Source: Rhizobiaceae bacterium | GTDB taxonomy: Bacteria > Pseudomonadota > Alphaproteobacteria > Rhizobiales > Rhizobiaceae | DNA: 64,000 bases | Assembly: GCA_016742175.1 (NCBI GenBank) | Contig: JACVCH010000022.1 | Location: 1-64,000, forward strand | Direction: 5' to 3' | Made by a program: the position numbers and the translations under genes | Notes under the pieces: model-generated | The model's input: only the letters and a program-made list of their open reading frames with translations | The model's database searches: none | What the model was told of the DNA's origin: nothing | Part shown: one piece after another, positions 1 to 8,604 of the stretch | Numbering within the stretch: position 1 is the stretch's first letter | Layout: the number at the start of each line of letters is the position of its first letter

Positions 1-393
1 GATCAGAACCGAGGTCCAGAGCGGGACGAGCACGCAGATCATCGCGATGCGGGACATGCGCCCCGGCCGTGCGATCAACATCGCGATCGGATAGCCGACG
101 AGAAGCGACAGCACCGTGCATGTGCCGGCGATCCACAGCGTGCGCACGAACACGTCGACATAGAGCGGCTCGGTGAAGATCCGCGCGTAATTGTCGAAAT
201 TGAGCGACGGATCCGTGAAGCTCGTCAGGAGGAGGCGGCCGATCGGGAGGAAGAACGTCCAGCCGAGGAGCAGCAGCAGCGGGGAGATGAGGAGGAGCGA
301 GAGCGGGCGCGAAAGCTGCCCCCGCTTGTGTTGGGCGCCAGACTTCGCCACCGGAGTCGAAGCCGTGACGGATACGATGTCGGTCGTGCTCAT
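1..393 (-). CDS. ABC transporter permease, PotB-like (3' part beyond the window edge)
   Basis: This is the N-terminal 131 residues of an inner-membrane permease of the spermidine/putrescine/opine-type ABC importer family; the rest lies left of position 1. The visible part has a cytoplasmic, basic N-terminus, a first membrane helix at about residues 30-52 that is very rich in Leu, then a periplasmic stretch with the family-typical FDNYARIF pattern, and a second helix starting near residue 85. The ATG at 393 overlaps the stop of the upstream ATPase gene by 4 bp (ATGA), so the two are translationally coupled. The family assignment is firm; the substrate is unknown. A second permease would be expected beyond the edge. 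Confidence 0.88.
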   Translation of the reverse strand, partial: MSTTDIVSVTASTPVAKSGAQHKRGQLSRPLSLLLISPLLLLLGWTFFLPIGRLLLTSFTDPSLNFDNYARIFTEPLYVDVFVRTLWIAGTCTVLSLLVGYPIAMLIARPGRMSRIAMICVLVPLWTSVLI

Positions 394-1538
394 GCGTCCC
401 CGGCAAAAATTGCGGCGGCGTCACGGCTCCAGCTTGCCGTCACCGGCTGGCCGACCGTGAGCCCCGGCTGCTCGTGCTGCGGATTCATGCAGGCCTGGAT
501 CACCGAGCCGTCGGGCCGTTCGATCAGGAGCACGATCGTCGCGCCGTTGAAGACGAGCTGGCTGAGCACCCCCGAGACGGACCCACGCCGTGCATCGTTT
601 GCCGCATCCGCGCTGCCCGATGGCACGACGGTGATGGCCTCGGGACGGACGGCGACGCGCACGCGATCGCCGGGCGCGGGCCGGCCGCCGCGCACCGGGA
701 GTCCGGCATGGGCGATCCCACCGGCCACGTCGACGATGCAGCCCTGTGCGTCTGATTCCCGGACGGTGCCGGGCAGGAAGTTCATCTCGCCGAGAAAGTC
801 GGCGACGAAGGCGTCGTTCGGCCGGTCGTAGAGCTCGCGCGGCGAGCCGAGCTGCATCAGGCGACCCTGGCTCATCACCGCGACGCGGTCCGACATCGTC
901 AGGGCTTCTTCCTGGTCGTGGGTGACGTAGATGACCGTCGCGCCGAGCCTCTGTTGCAGCTGCTTCAGCTCGAACTGCATGTGCTGGCGCAGCTTCTTGT
1001 CGAGCGCGCCCAGCGGCTCGTCCATCAGGATCACCGGCGGATCGAAGACGATGGCGCGGGCCAGCGCGACGCGCTGCTGCTGGCCGCCGCTGAGTTCGGA
1101 GGGCTTGCGGTCGCCATAGCCGGACAGCTTCACTGTCTCCAGCGCCTGCATGACCCGCCGTTCCCGATCGGCGCGGCCTACCTTCCGCATGACGAGCGGA
1201 AACGCGATATTCTCTGCCACGCTCATGTGGGGAAAGAGCGCGTAGCGCTGGAACACCATGGCGATGTCGCGCTTGTTCGGCGCCAGATTGGTCACGTCCC
1301 GGTCGCCGACGCGGATCGTCCCGGCATCGGGATGCTCGAAACCCGCCAGCATCATCAGGAGCGTCGTCTTGCCCGAACCGGACGGGCCCAGAAGCGAGAC
1401 GAACTCGCCGGCGGCGACGTCGATCGAAACGTCGGCAACCGCGGCCACCGCGCCATAGTTGCGGCTGACGTTCTCGATCTGCACCCGCAGGCCGAAGCTC
1501 GACTGCGGCGCGATCGCCGCTGCATTCGATTGGCTCAT
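390..1538 (-). CDS. ABC transporter ATP-binding protein, PotA-like
   Basis: A 382-residue importer ATPase. It shows Walker A GPSGSGKT at residues 51-58, the Q-loop around 97, signature LSGGQQQR near 149, Walker B VILMDE at 169-174, the switch His in VTHDQEEA, and a C-terminal TOBE-type regulatory domain from about residue 270. The order and length match PotA/FbpC-type ATPases that drive polyamine, iron or opine import. A GGAG ribosome site lies 7 nt before the ATG. It is separated from the GMC oxidoreductase upstream by 133 bp containing one copy of the cluster's repeated operator motif (1637-1650), so it probably has its own regulated promoter. It likely works with the permease at 1-393 and the binding protein at 5541-6644. 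Confidence 0.93.
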   Translation of the reverse strand: MSQSNAAAIAPQSSFGLRVQIENVSRNYGAVAAVADVSIDVAAGEFVSLLGPSGSGKTTLLMMLAGFEHPDAGTIRVGDRDVTNLAPNKRDIAMVFQRYALFPHMSVAENIAFPLVMRKVGRADRERRVMQALETVKLSGYGDRKPSELSGGQQQRVALARAIVFDPPVILMDEPLGALDKKLRQHMQFELKQLQQRLGATVIYVTHDQEEALTMSDRVAVMSQGRLMQLGSPRELYDRPNDAFVADFLGEMNFLPGTVRESDAQGCIVDVAGGIAHAGLPVRGGRPAPGDRVRVAVRPEAITVVPSGSADAANDARRGSVSGVLSQLVFNGATIVLLIERPDGSVIQACMNPQHEQPGLTVGQPVTASWSRDAAAIFAGDA

Positions 1539-1636
1539 CGCTGCTCTCCTTCAGGCACATCGCCCACCGGCCGTGCCGAATCTCCGACGGCCGGGCTCAC
1601 GCAGCGCGGGCCAACGATCCGACATCCATAGTTGGC

Positions 1637-1650
1637 AGGTTGCCAGACAA
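1637..1650 (-). promoter_or_regulatory. GntR-family operator, copy 1 (AGGTTGCCAGACAA)
   Basis: The 14-bp motif lies 99 bp upstream of the ABC ATPase start. Its core TTGCCAGACAA is an 11-bp near-palindrome of the FadR/GntR type. A 19-bp stretch around it (1635-1653) is identical to the copy at 6681-6699. The motif recurs upstream of three other units in the same cluster. Binding by the GntR protein encoded at 7045 is inferred. Confidence 0.7.
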
Positions 1651-1671
1651 ATTGCAGCACCGCAAGAGGGT

Positions 1672-3288
1672 TCATGCGGTGATCTTCGCGTCCTCGAGGA
1701 TCATGTCCGAGGCGTTTTCGGCGATCATCAGGACGGCAGCCTGCGTATTTCCCGACACCATCGTCGGCATGATCGAGGCATCTACGACGCGCAGTCCCTC
1801 CATGCCATGGACGCGCAGACGGGGGTCGACAACACAATCGGGCGTGGTGCCCATCCGGCACGTCCCGGCCGCGTGATAGATCGTCTGGCCGTTCCGGCGC
1901 GCGAAATCGAGCCAGTCGGCATCACTTTCGCAATCCCGGCCGGGGCTGAGCTCACTGTGCCTGAACGCGTCCATTTCTGGGCGCTCGACGATCGCGCGCG
2001 CGATCCGCATGCCTTCGATCATGCAGTCCTGATCCGCGATGGACGACAGGAAGTTCGGCCGGATGACCGGCTTGTCGTCGGCGTCGGCGGAGCGGACATG
2101 GATCGATCCGCGCGATTCAGGACGAAGCTGGGTCACGCCGATCGTCATTCCGGGCGCGCGATCGAGCCGGCGTTCCGCAGCGTTCGCGTAGCTCGCATGC
2201 ATGAAGAAGAACTGGGCGTCGGGCCGTTCGAGGCCCGGCCGCGTTCGCACGAAGCCGAAGGACAGGCCGGTCCCGAGCGTCAGGATGCCGCTTTGCCGCA
2301 GGAAATACTGCGCGACGGCAAGACCGAGCCGCCAGCCACGCGTGGATTCGTTGAGCGTGACCGGTTGGCTGACGCGCCAGTTCATCCGCGTGCAGAAATG
2401 GTCGATATAATTGTTGCCGACGCCCTGCAGCGCGTGGCGAACGGGAATGCCGGCGTCAGCCAGCACGCCCGCATCACCGATGCCTGACAGCTCCAGAAGC
2501 TGCGCGCTTTGGATCGCGCCGGCGCACAGGATGATTTCGCCGCGCGCGCGGCGGATCGTTTCGACGCCGTCGCGGCGGCATACGACCCCCGTCGCGCGCT
2601 TGCCGTCGAGTTCGAGCCGCGTGACGTGAACGCCCGTCTCGACGGTGAGGTTCGCCCGCTTCATCGCCGGCTTCAGATAGGCGTCGAAGGCGGTGATTCG
2701 CCGGCCATTGCGCTGGTTGACCTGGTAGTAGCCGAAACCGTCCTGGTTGGCGGCGTTGTAGTCGACATTGCGCCGGTGGCCGGCCCCTTCGGCCGCGTTG
2801 ATGAAGGCCTCGGCGATGGCGGGACGCTCGGCGACCTCGGTGATCGGCACCGGCCCGCTGTCGCCGCGAAGCGGATCCGGCGCACCATCGAAATTCTCGA
2901 CCCTGCGGAAATAGGGCAGGACGTCGTCGAAACCCCAGCCACGGCAGCCGAGCTGCGCCCAGGTGTCGTAGTCCTGCGGCTGGCCACGGACGTAGATCAT
3001 GCCGTTGATCAAAGTCGAGCCGCCGAGGCCCTTGCCCCGCGGAACCGCGATCACGCGATTGCGCGTGTTTTCCTCCGGCTCGGTCTCGAAGCGCCAATTG
3101 TAGGTGGGGTCGGTGAGGAGCTTGCTAAAGCCGGCCGGAATGGCGATCCACGGGCTGCGCGCATTGCCACCGGCCTCCAGCACCAGCACCGTGTGGCGGC
3201 CGGACGCGCTGAGGCGATCGGCGAGCACGCAGCCGGCCGTTCCGCCGCCGACGATGATGTAGTCGAACGTCTCGACGCGCGACGTCAT
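1672..3288 (-). CDS. GMC-family FAD-dependent oxidoreductase (choline dehydrogenase-like)
   Basis: A 538-residue glucose-methanol-choline oxidoreductase, predicted to oxidise an alcohol group using FAD. The N-terminal dinucleotide fold has GGGTAG at residues 14-19. GMC signature 1 (GKGLGGSTLINGM) is near residues 86-97. Signature 2 is GAIQSAQLLELSGIG. The C-terminal catalytic region has HAAGTCRMG and SGNTQAAVLMIAE, supplying the usual His and Asn. Length is normal for choline/alcohol dehydrogenases of this family. The ATG at 3288 overlaps the stop of the shikimate-dehydrogenase-like gene by 4 bp, so it is part of the minus-strand operon starting at 6644. The substrate is unknown; the family is certain. 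Confidence 0.93.
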   Translation of the reverse strand: MTSRVETFDYIIVGGGTAGCVLADRLSASGRHTVLVLEAGGNARSPWIAIPAGFSKLLTDPTYNWRFETEPEENTRNRVIAVPRGKGLGGSTLINGMIYVRGQPQDYDTWAQLGCRGWGFDDVLPYFRRVENFDGAPDPLRGDSGPVPITEVAERPAIAEAFINAAEGAGHRRNVDYNAANQDGFGYYQVNQRNGRRITAFDAYLKPAMKRANLTVETGVHVTRLELDGKRATGVVCRRDGVETIRRARGEIILCAGAIQSAQLLELSGIGDAGVLADAGIPVRHALQGVGNNYIDHFCTRMNWRVSQPVTLNESTRGWRLGLAVAQYFLRQSGILTLGTGLSFGFVRTRPGLERPDAQFFFMHASYANAAERRLDRAPGMTIGVTQLRPESRGSIHVRSADADDKPVIRPNFLSSIADQDCMIEGMRIARAIVERPEMDAFRHSELSPGRDCESDADWLDFARRNGQTIYHAAGTCRMGTTPDCVVDPRLRVHGMEGLRVVDASIMPTMVSGNTQAAVLMIAENASDMILEDAKITA

Positions 3289-4094
3289 GCGCGCATCCCC
3301 ATGAAGTCGGCCATCAGGGCGAGCTGGCAATCGAGCATCGGCTGGCCGTAGTGGATGCGGCATCCCCTGTCCGCAGCGGCGGCGAGAAGCGGCGTCGTGC
3401 GCGGCGTCATGATGATCTCGGCCACGATCTGGTCTGCGGCGAGTGCGGCGATGTCGATCGGCAGCGGATCGCCCGCGGCCATGCCGAGCGCCGTCGCGTT
3501 GACGACCAGATCGAAGCCCGAAACGGAAGACGGCGCGACGTCCACGGCAAGCTGCGGATAGGCGACCGCGAGGCGCGCCGCGAGATTCTCGGATCGCGCG
3601 CGGGTGCGGTTCGCGATGCCGAGGCGGGCGATGCCGGCCTCGGCCAGCGCGAAGGCGATGGCGCTTGCCGCCCCGCCGGCACCCGCGAGAAACACGCTGC
3701 GATTCTCCGGCCCGATCCCCTGCGACCGAAGCCCTTCCACGAAACCGCGACCGTCGAGTATCGTACCGACGATGCGCCCGTCCGTCTCGCGCCGGATGCA
3801 GTTGACGGCGCCGACGGCCGCGGCGAGCGGCTCGACCTCGTCGCAAAGCGAAACGATCGACGTCTTGTGCGGCACGGTGACGATGGCGCCGCCGAAATTG
3901 CGCAAGCCCCGCAGCATCCGGACGAAGGCCGCAAGCTCGAGTGCGGCGACGTGGAACGGCACGAGAACGCCGTCGACGTCCCGCTCGCGCATCAGCGGAT
4001 TGAGGCCCTGCGGCGTTTTCACTTGAGCGATCGGGTCGGCGATGATGCCGAAAAGGCGTGTATGCCCGGTGATCTGCCAGTCGCTCTGGTTCAT
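3285..4094 (-). CDS. Shikimate/quinate dehydrogenase-like oxidoreductase with altered substrate motif
   Basis: A 269-residue NAD(P)-dependent dehydrogenase of the AroE fold. Retained features are the catalytic Lys77 (VPHK), Asn98, Asp114 (LDGRGF) and the nucleotide loop GAGGAAS at 138-144, with NRT at 162-164 typical of NADP users. The substrate-binding Ser-x-Ser-Pro motif of true shikimate dehydrogenases is replaced by QVKTP at residues 24-28, so the two serines that hold the shikimate carboxylate are missing. A canonical aroE exists at 55842-56678, and this copy sits in a catabolic operon, so it is probably a dehydrogenase for another hydroxy- or keto-acid. It starts 46 nt after the FAD oxidoreductase stop and overlaps the GMC gene by 4 bp. 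Confidence 0.85.
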   Translation of the reverse strand: MNQSDWQITGHTRLFGIIADPIAQVKTPQGLNPLMRERDVDGVLVPFHVAALELAAFVRMLRGLRNFGGAIVTVPHKTSIVSLCDEVEPLAAAVGAVNCIRRETDGRIVGTILDGRGFVEGLRSQGIGPENRSVFLAGAGGAASAIAFALAEAGIARLGIANRTRARSENLAARLAVAYPQLAVDVAPSSVSGFDLVVNATALGMAAGDPLPIDIAALAADQIVAEIIMTPRTTPLLAAAADRGCRIHYGQPMLDCQLALMADFMGMRA

Positions 4095-4140
4095 GCCGCA
4101 AGCCCCGTTATCGGTCGCAACGATCGCACCGGGTGAAAAA

Positions 4141-5454
4141 TCAATGGGCGAGCCGCCGATCCACCGCGTCGCGCGTCTTGTAGTAGGCGCCGATCGCGGG
4201 CAGGAACCATGGGCGGCCATCATAGGTGGGCCTGGTTGGGAAGCCGATGCCGTCATGTCCGCACTGGTGCTTCGACCCCGACAGGATCTTCAGCGCCGCC
4301 TGATGGCCGAGATAGGACATCACGGCGACGCCGTTGCCTTGGCAGCCGGCGGCATAGTGGACGCCGTTCTCGACCCCCAGATGCGGGACGTGATCGAAGG
4401 TGAAGGCCACGTTGCCCTTCCAGCAATGGGTGACCTTGACGTCGGCCAGTTCCGGCCAGACGTCGCACATGAAGCGATGGAGGATCGGCGTCGCCTCGGC
4501 CTCGCCGATGTCACGGAACTTGGCACGGCCGGCGAAGACGATGCGGCGCTTGTCGGGAGACAGACGGAAGGCATAGAGCGAGCGCTTGGTGTCGCCGCAC
4601 ATGCGGTTGGTCGGCAACAGCCGTTCGGCGAGATCGAGCGGTAGTTCTTCGGTCGCCGCCATATAGGCCGTGACCGGGACGAGCCGGTCGCGGACATAGG
4701 GGAAGACCGTGGCGTTGAAGGTTCTCGTATAGGCGTTGGTGGCCAGGAAGACCTCTTCGGCGTGAACCGTGCCGCGCACGGTCCTGACGGTGAATGCACC
4801 CTTCTGCCCCTCGATCGCCTGGACCTCGGCGTTGCCGCAGACGAGAGCGCCGGCGGTCTCTGCAAGCCGCCGGACCTCGCTGTGTAGCTTGGCCGGATGC
4901 ATGCCGGCGACCTCCTCGATGACGAGACCGCCATAGTAGAAGTCGCTGCCCACCTCGGCCCGCTGGGCCTCGCGCGGGACCATGCGGACATGGTAGCCGT
5001 AGGCGCTTTCGAGATAGTCGCGGCGCGCCTTCAAGGCTTGGTAGGCCTTCGGGCAATGCGCGCCGATGAAGCGCCCGGTCTCGGCGAAATCGACGTCGAG
5101 GGCGTTGTCGGCAATGAGATCCTTGACGAAGGCGTAGGATTCGAAGGCGGTCCGGCGGACCTCGTCGGCCCATTCCTTTCCAAGCCGCGCGTCGAGGCCC
5201 GCGGGAACCTTGAGGCCACCGCTGAGCATGCCGTGATTGCGCGAACTCGCGCCGTAGCCCGGCTCGCGCGCATCCAGCACGACGACGCTTCGACCGTTCG
5301 CCGCAAGTGTGCGGGCAGCATGCAGACCGCAATATCCCCCGCCGATCACGGCGACGTCGACGGCCTGCGGCAATGCGGTCGCGGCCGGCTGCGGCGGCAT
5401 GGCGTCCCACCAGTAGGGCGCCGGTTTCCAGTCGGGGTGAAGAACTTGCGGCAT
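4141..5454 (-). CDS. FAD-dependent amine/amino-acid oxidoreductase (DadA/GlpO-like)
   Basis: A 437-residue flavoprotein of the DAO superfamily. The N-terminal Rossmann motif GGGYCG lies at residues 38-43 and is followed by the FAD-ribose acidic residue in VVVLDA and by the SSRNHGMLSGG segment seen in gamma-glutamylputrescine-oxidase-like and D-amino-acid dehydrogenase-like enzymes. The extended N-terminus with WW aromatic residues before the fold is also typical of PuuB-like oxidases. Such enzymes oxidise secondary or primary amines to imines and then carbonyls. The start was chosen because MPQVLHPDW precedes the fold closely. It is the second gene of the operon, 86 bp after the binding-protein gene across a strong hairpin. 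A related but distinct oxidase is encoded at 13827-15107. Confidence 0.88.
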   Translation of the reverse strand: MPQVLHPDWKPAPYWWDAMPPQPAATALPQAVDVAVIGGGYCGLHAARTLAANGRSVVVLDAREPGYGASSRNHGMLSGGLKVPAGLDARLGKEWADEVRRTAFESYAFVKDLIADNALDVDFAETGRFIGAHCPKAYQALKARRDYLESAYGYHVRMVPREAQRAEVGSDFYYGGLVIEEVAGMHPAKLHSEVRRLAETAGALVCGNAEVQAIEGQKGAFTVRTVRGTVHAEEVFLATNAYTRTFNATVFPYVRDRLVPVTAYMAATEELPLDLAERLLPTNRMCGDTKRSLYAFRLSPDKRRIVFAGRAKFRDIGEAEATPILHRFMCDVWPELADVKVTHCWKGNVAFTFDHVPHLGVENGVHYAAGCQGNGVAVMSYLGHQAALKILSGSKHQCGHDGIGFPTRPTYDGRPWFLPAIGAYYKTRDAVDRRLAH

Positions 5455-5495
5455 GTCGAACGGCTTTGGTTGGGCGGGAATCGTGGAGGGATGCG

Positions 5496-5529
5496 AATCC
5501 GGGGCGGGCCTGTGAGCCCGCCCCGGATT
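5496..5529 (-). repeat. Perfect 14-bp hairpin between binding protein and oxidoreductase genes
   Basis: The arms 5496-5509 and 5516-5529 are perfectly complementary (14 bp, very GC-rich) around a 6-nt loop. There is no T-run after it on the minus strand, so it is better read as an mRNA-stabilising or partial-attenuation hairpin than as a classic terminator. Such hairpins commonly follow binding-protein genes and raise their expression over downstream genes. Confidence 0.75.
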
Positions 5530-5540
5530 ATCGGTTTTCG

Positions 5541-6644
5541 TCAGGCGGAAATCCAGGCGTTCCAGCGCTCGAGTGCGGCGGCCCGGTTCTTTTCCAGCCA
5601 GTCGGCATCGGGTGTGATGATCTGGTCGGCGACTTCCGGCACCGCGCCGAGGGTCGTCTTCTCCTCGTCCGTCAGCAGATCGCGGCCGGCCTGGCTGGAC
5701 GTCGCGTAGCCCATCTGCCGCGAGAAGGCGGCATGGTTCTCGGGGTGCCCCATGTAGAAATCGATGAAGGCGCGGGCCGCGTTCGGATGCGGGGCGCCCT
5801 TCAGGATGCCGAAGGCGCCGAAATCTGCGACTGCGTTGCTCCATGACCATTCGAGCGGAACGCCGGCTTCGCGCGTCGCATAGGCGGTACCACTCCACAT
5901 TAGCGTCATTACCGCCTCGCCCTGGCGCATGACCTGCTGGCTCTGCGCGCCGGTGGTCCACCAGACGGCCACGTGCGGCTTGATCTCGTCGAGCTTGGCG
6001 AAGGCGCGGTCGAGATCGAGCGGGAAGAGATCGGCCGGCGCGACGCCATCCGCGATCAGGGCCGCGATGAGCGTCGCCCACGGGCTGCCGGTATTCGGTA
6101 GGGCGCGTGGTCCGGGGAAGGCTTCGACGTCCCAGAAGTCGGCCCATGTCTGCGGCTTCTTGTCGGTGAAGGTCTGCGGGTCGAAGGTCAGCACCTGGCC
6201 GCCGGTCAGATAGAGCACGCCATGGCCGCCACAGGCATCCGGGATGCCCTGGCTCGCGACATTCGGCATCGCCGAACAGTCACCGAGGTCTTCCAGAAGA
6301 TTGCCGAGCTTCGACAGCTCGTAATATTGCGGGGAGATGATGTCCCACTCGACCTGGCCGGCTGCCTGCATCGCGGCGGACTTCGCCATCATGTCGCCGT
6401 AGGACGCCTGGACCGGGATGACCTTGACGCCCGTCGCCTCGGTAAAGGGGTCGAAGAAATTGTCGCGCAGCGCCTGTTCGAAGACGCCGCCCGTCGTGCG
6501 GATGACGAGGGATTCTTCCAGCCCGCCGGTCTGCGCGCGCGCCACTGTCGGCGAGAGCAATCCGGCGCCGAGCGCATGCGCCCCGACCAGAGCAGTTCCG
6601 GTGCCGATGGCACCGAGGATAACGTCACGTCTGTTAATCGCCAT
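5541..6644 (-). CDS. ABC transporter substrate-binding protein, PotD-like, Tat-type signal
   Basis: A 367-residue periplasmic solute-binding protein of the PotD/extracellular family 1 group. The N-terminus MAINRRDVILGAIG carries a twin-arginine motif and is followed by a hydrophobic stretch and a likely cleavage near ARAQ, which suggests Tat export. The mature part starts LVIRTTGGVFEQA, a typical family strand-turn. The ATG at 6644 is supported by an AAGGG ribosome site 6 nt upstream. The repeated operator motif lies 39 nt before the start. It heads the minus-strand operon of catabolic oxidoreductases and pairs by context with the ATPase and permease at 1-1538. PotD-like proteins bind polyamines, opines or amino-acid derivatives; I cannot say which here. 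Confidence 0.92.
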   Translation of the reverse strand: MAINRRDVILGAIGTGTALVGAHALGAGLLSPTVARAQTGGLEESLVIRTTGGVFEQALRDNFFDPFTEATGVKVIPVQASYGDMMAKSAAMQAAGQVEWDIISPQYYELSKLGNLLEDLGDCSAMPNVASQGIPDACGGHGVLYLTGGQVLTFDPQTFTDKKPQTWADFWDVEAFPGPRALPNTGSPWATLIAALIADGVAPADLFPLDLDRAFAKLDEIKPHVAVWWTTGAQSQQVMRQGEAVMTLMWSGTAYATREAGVPLEWSWSNAVADFGAFGILKGAPHPNAARAFIDFYMGHPENHAAFSRQMGYATSSQAGRDLLTDEEKTTLGAVPEVADQIITPDADWLEKNRAAALERWNAWISA

Positions 6645-7044
6645 GTCATGCCCTTTCCCATAGAAGATAACCTCAGGTAAGCAGGTTGCCAGACAAATTC
6701 TGCTTGCGCAAGCCCTTCGATCGGGACAAAATCGGCGTCGGATCTGGAATGGCAGGAGGGACAACCATGGCGCTCGCGGCAGCCTTCAAGGCACACGGGG
6801 CGTCCGGCTCGCCTCGGCGCGAGGTCGCCCCGTCCCTGCCGGCGGAGGCCGTTTGCGCTAACGCCGCGAAAGCACGTGGATGCGGGGCGCGACGGATTGC
6901 CGTTTCAGACACCGTCGGCCTACACTGGCGCGACGTGGTTTCTACCAACGGTGGAGAATGCGGCCGCATCGGACCAATCTGCTCGACTTCTCCTTTTCTT
7001 CGCTGGCGTAGAACCTGGCCCAACAGCAATGTGATCCATAGCCG
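6645..7044. promoter_or_regulatory. Divergent control region between binding-protein operon and GntR regulator
   Basis: These 400 bp carry no convincing gene. They contain the second operator copy (6683-6696) and, 5 bp further on, a perfect 12-bp palindrome GCTTGCGCAAGC at 6702-6713. The promoters for the leftward binding-protein operon and the rightward regulator must both lie here. The remaining bases show no other repeat that I can see. Confidence 0.6.
6683..6696 (-). promoter_or_regulatory. GntR-family operator, copy 2 (AGGTTGCCAGACAA)
   Basis: The same 14-bp motif as copy 1, with 19 bp identical around it, located 39 bp before the ATG of the substrate-binding protein gene. This is a position where repressor binding would block a promoter or early transcription. 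Confidence 0.72.
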
Positions 7045-7746
7045 ATGACAGAACACCTGATCCGCGCCCCCTCGCTGGCAGATACCGTGGCCAACCTGCT
7101 TCGGCGCGAGATCAGCCACGGCCGATACAAGCCCGCAGAGAAGCTGCCGACCGAACACAAGCTGTCCGAGATGTATGGTGTCAGCCGCGCGATCATTCGC
7201 GAGGCGCTCGGCCGACTCAAGCAGGACGGACTGGTCCGCTCCCGCCAGGGCGCGGGCGCCTATGTCGCCGAGGACGGCTCGCCCATCTTCCGCCTCATCG
7301 TCGGCGACGGCCAGGACATGAGCGAGGTACAGCATGTCGTGGAACTTCTGGTGGCCTTCGAGGCCGCCGCATCGGGCCTTGCCGCGATCCGGCGGACCAA
7401 CGAGCAACTGACCGCGATCAGGGCCCAGTTCGATGCGATGGAGCGCGCCATCGAAGCGGGCGAAAGCGGCATCGACGAAGACGTCGCCTTCCACCGCGCG
7501 ATCATCCAGGCGACCGGAAACCCCGTCTTCCAGGACATGTTCAACTTCCTGAGCACCCGCGTGCGCACCTTCATCGGCATCGCGCGCACCAATTCGGCGC
7601 GCTACCAGGGTGTGACGAAGAAGGTCCAGGAGGAACACAGCGCCATCCTCGAGGCGATCGTCGAGGGCAGCGAGGAGAAGGCGCGAGCCGCCGCTGCGCT
7701 CCACCTTCACAACGCCGCCCGCCGCCTTTCGGGCCAAGCCTCCTGA
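7045..7746 (+). CDS. GntR-family transcriptional regulator, FadR/FCD subfamily
   Basis: A 233-residue regulator. Residues about 8-76 form a winged helix-turn-helix (LADTVANLLRREI, then VSRAIIREALGRLKQDGLV and the wing RQGAGAYV). Residues about 85-220 form an all-helical FCD ligand domain with the His residues of its usual metal site in FHRAIIQ, EEHSAIL and LHLHNA. FCD regulators usually bind an organic acid and act as local repressors. It lies between the transporter/oxidase operon and the aldolase/dehydrogenase/aminotransferase operon, and converges on the latter. Four shared operator motifs surround it, so it is the obvious regulator of the cluster. No strong ribosome site precedes the ATG, so low expression is possible. 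Confidence 0.93.
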   Translation: MTEHLIRAPSLADTVANLLRREISHGRYKPAEKLPTEHKLSEMYGVSRAIIREALGRLKQDGLVRSRQGAGAYVAEDGSPIFRLIVGDGQDMSEVQHVVELLVAFEAAASGLAAIRRTNEQLTAIRAQFDAMERAIEAGESGIDEDVAFHRAIIQATGNPVFQDMFNFLSTRVRTFIGIARTNSARYQGVTKKVQEEHSAILEAIVEGSEEKARAAAALHLHNAARRLSGQAS

Positions 7747-7770
7747 GCAAGCGGGCACCGCAATGACGAC

Positions 7771-8574
7771 TCAGTAGCCGGAACGCAGCGAAGAAGAGAC
7801 AGGAGCGACGGCGACCGAACTCTTTGCGACCGCGATCGCGTCACGCGCGGCCTGCGTCAGAAGCCCGACATCATTGCCCGGCGTGACGATGCCGAAGCCC
7901 TCGTCGAGCCGTTGGCGCGCCCCTGCGCCCGACGAGCAGAAGATGCCCGCCGCCTTGCCTGCGGCCCTCGTCTTCCCGCAGAGATCGGCAATGACGGCCT
8001 TCACCTCCGGATCGTCCGATTCGGCACGCGGCGCCTTGCCATAGGCGAGGCAGAGATCGTTCGGGCCGATATAGATGCCGTCGAGCCCGTCGATCGCGAC
8101 GATCGCCTCCGCATTGGCGACCGCCTCGCGGGTTTCCAGCATGGCGAATGTCAGGATTTCGCGGTCGGCATGGACGAAATAGTCCGCCCCGCCATAGAGA
8201 AGGCCGCGCGCCGGCCCGAACGAGCGTTGCCCGGTCGGCGGATAGCGGCAGTAGGACACGAAATCCTGCGCGTCCTTCACCGTCGAGATCATCGGGCAGA
8301 TGACGCCATAGGCGCCGGCGTCGAGAAGCTGCATGACGAGCGCGTAGTCGTTCTTCGACACCCGCACCATCGGCACGGCCGGCGTTGCGGAAATCGCCTG
8401 CAGCATGGGAATGGCGGCGTCGAAGCCGATCATACCATGCTGCAGGTCGACGGTGACGCTGTCAAAGCCCTGGTGGCCGAGGACCTCGGCAGAATAGCTC
8501 GACGGGATCGACAGCCAGGCGTTGAGGACGGGCTTGCCGTCGGCGAGAAGCTGCCGCAGGGGATTGATGCGCAT
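7771..8574 (-). CDS. HpcH/HpaI-type aldolase/citrate lyase family protein
   Basis: A 267-residue class II aldolase-family TIM barrel that would cleave or form a hydroxy-oxo acid with release of pyruvate or a similar 2-oxoacid. The family motifs are VDLQHG near residue 42, the metal ligand Glu in METREA-like LETREAV, and the second metal ligand Asp in IYIGPNDL. The N-terminal NPLRQLLADGKPVLNAWLSIPS is typical of 2,4-dihydroxyhept-2-ene-1,7-dioate aldolase relatives. Length is normal. It is the last gene of the leftward operon that begins at the aminotransferase (start 11149), 30 bp after the histidinol-dehydrogenase-like gene. The true substrate is not known. Confidence 0.9.
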   Translation of the reverse strand: MRINPLRQLLADGKPVLNAWLSIPSSYSAEVLGHQGFDSVTVDLQHGMIGFDAAIPMLQAISATPAVPMVRVSKNDYALVMQLLDAGAYGVICPMISTVKDAQDFVSYCRYPPTGQRSFGPARGLLYGGADYFVHADREILTFAMLETREAVANAEAIVAIDGLDGIYIGPNDLCLAYGKAPRAESDDPEVKAVIADLCGKTRAAGKAAGIFCSSGAGARQRLDEGFGIVTPGNDVGLLTQAARDAIAVAKSSVAVAPVSSSLRSGY

Positions 8575-8604
8575 TCGACCTGTCTCCGTGTCCGCTTGGC
8601 GCCG

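Noticed and set aside
3285-4094. Annotation as the biosynthetic aroE
   Set aside because: The canonical aroE is at 55842 in its conserved neighbourhood, and this copy lacks the substrate serines.
1672-4101. One very long minus-strand reading frame that would join two enzymes
   Set aside because: The frame is open through the AroE-like gene only because of high GC. The GMC protein starts at ATG 3288 with a normal N-terminus, and the upstream translation is arginine-rich and resembles no family.
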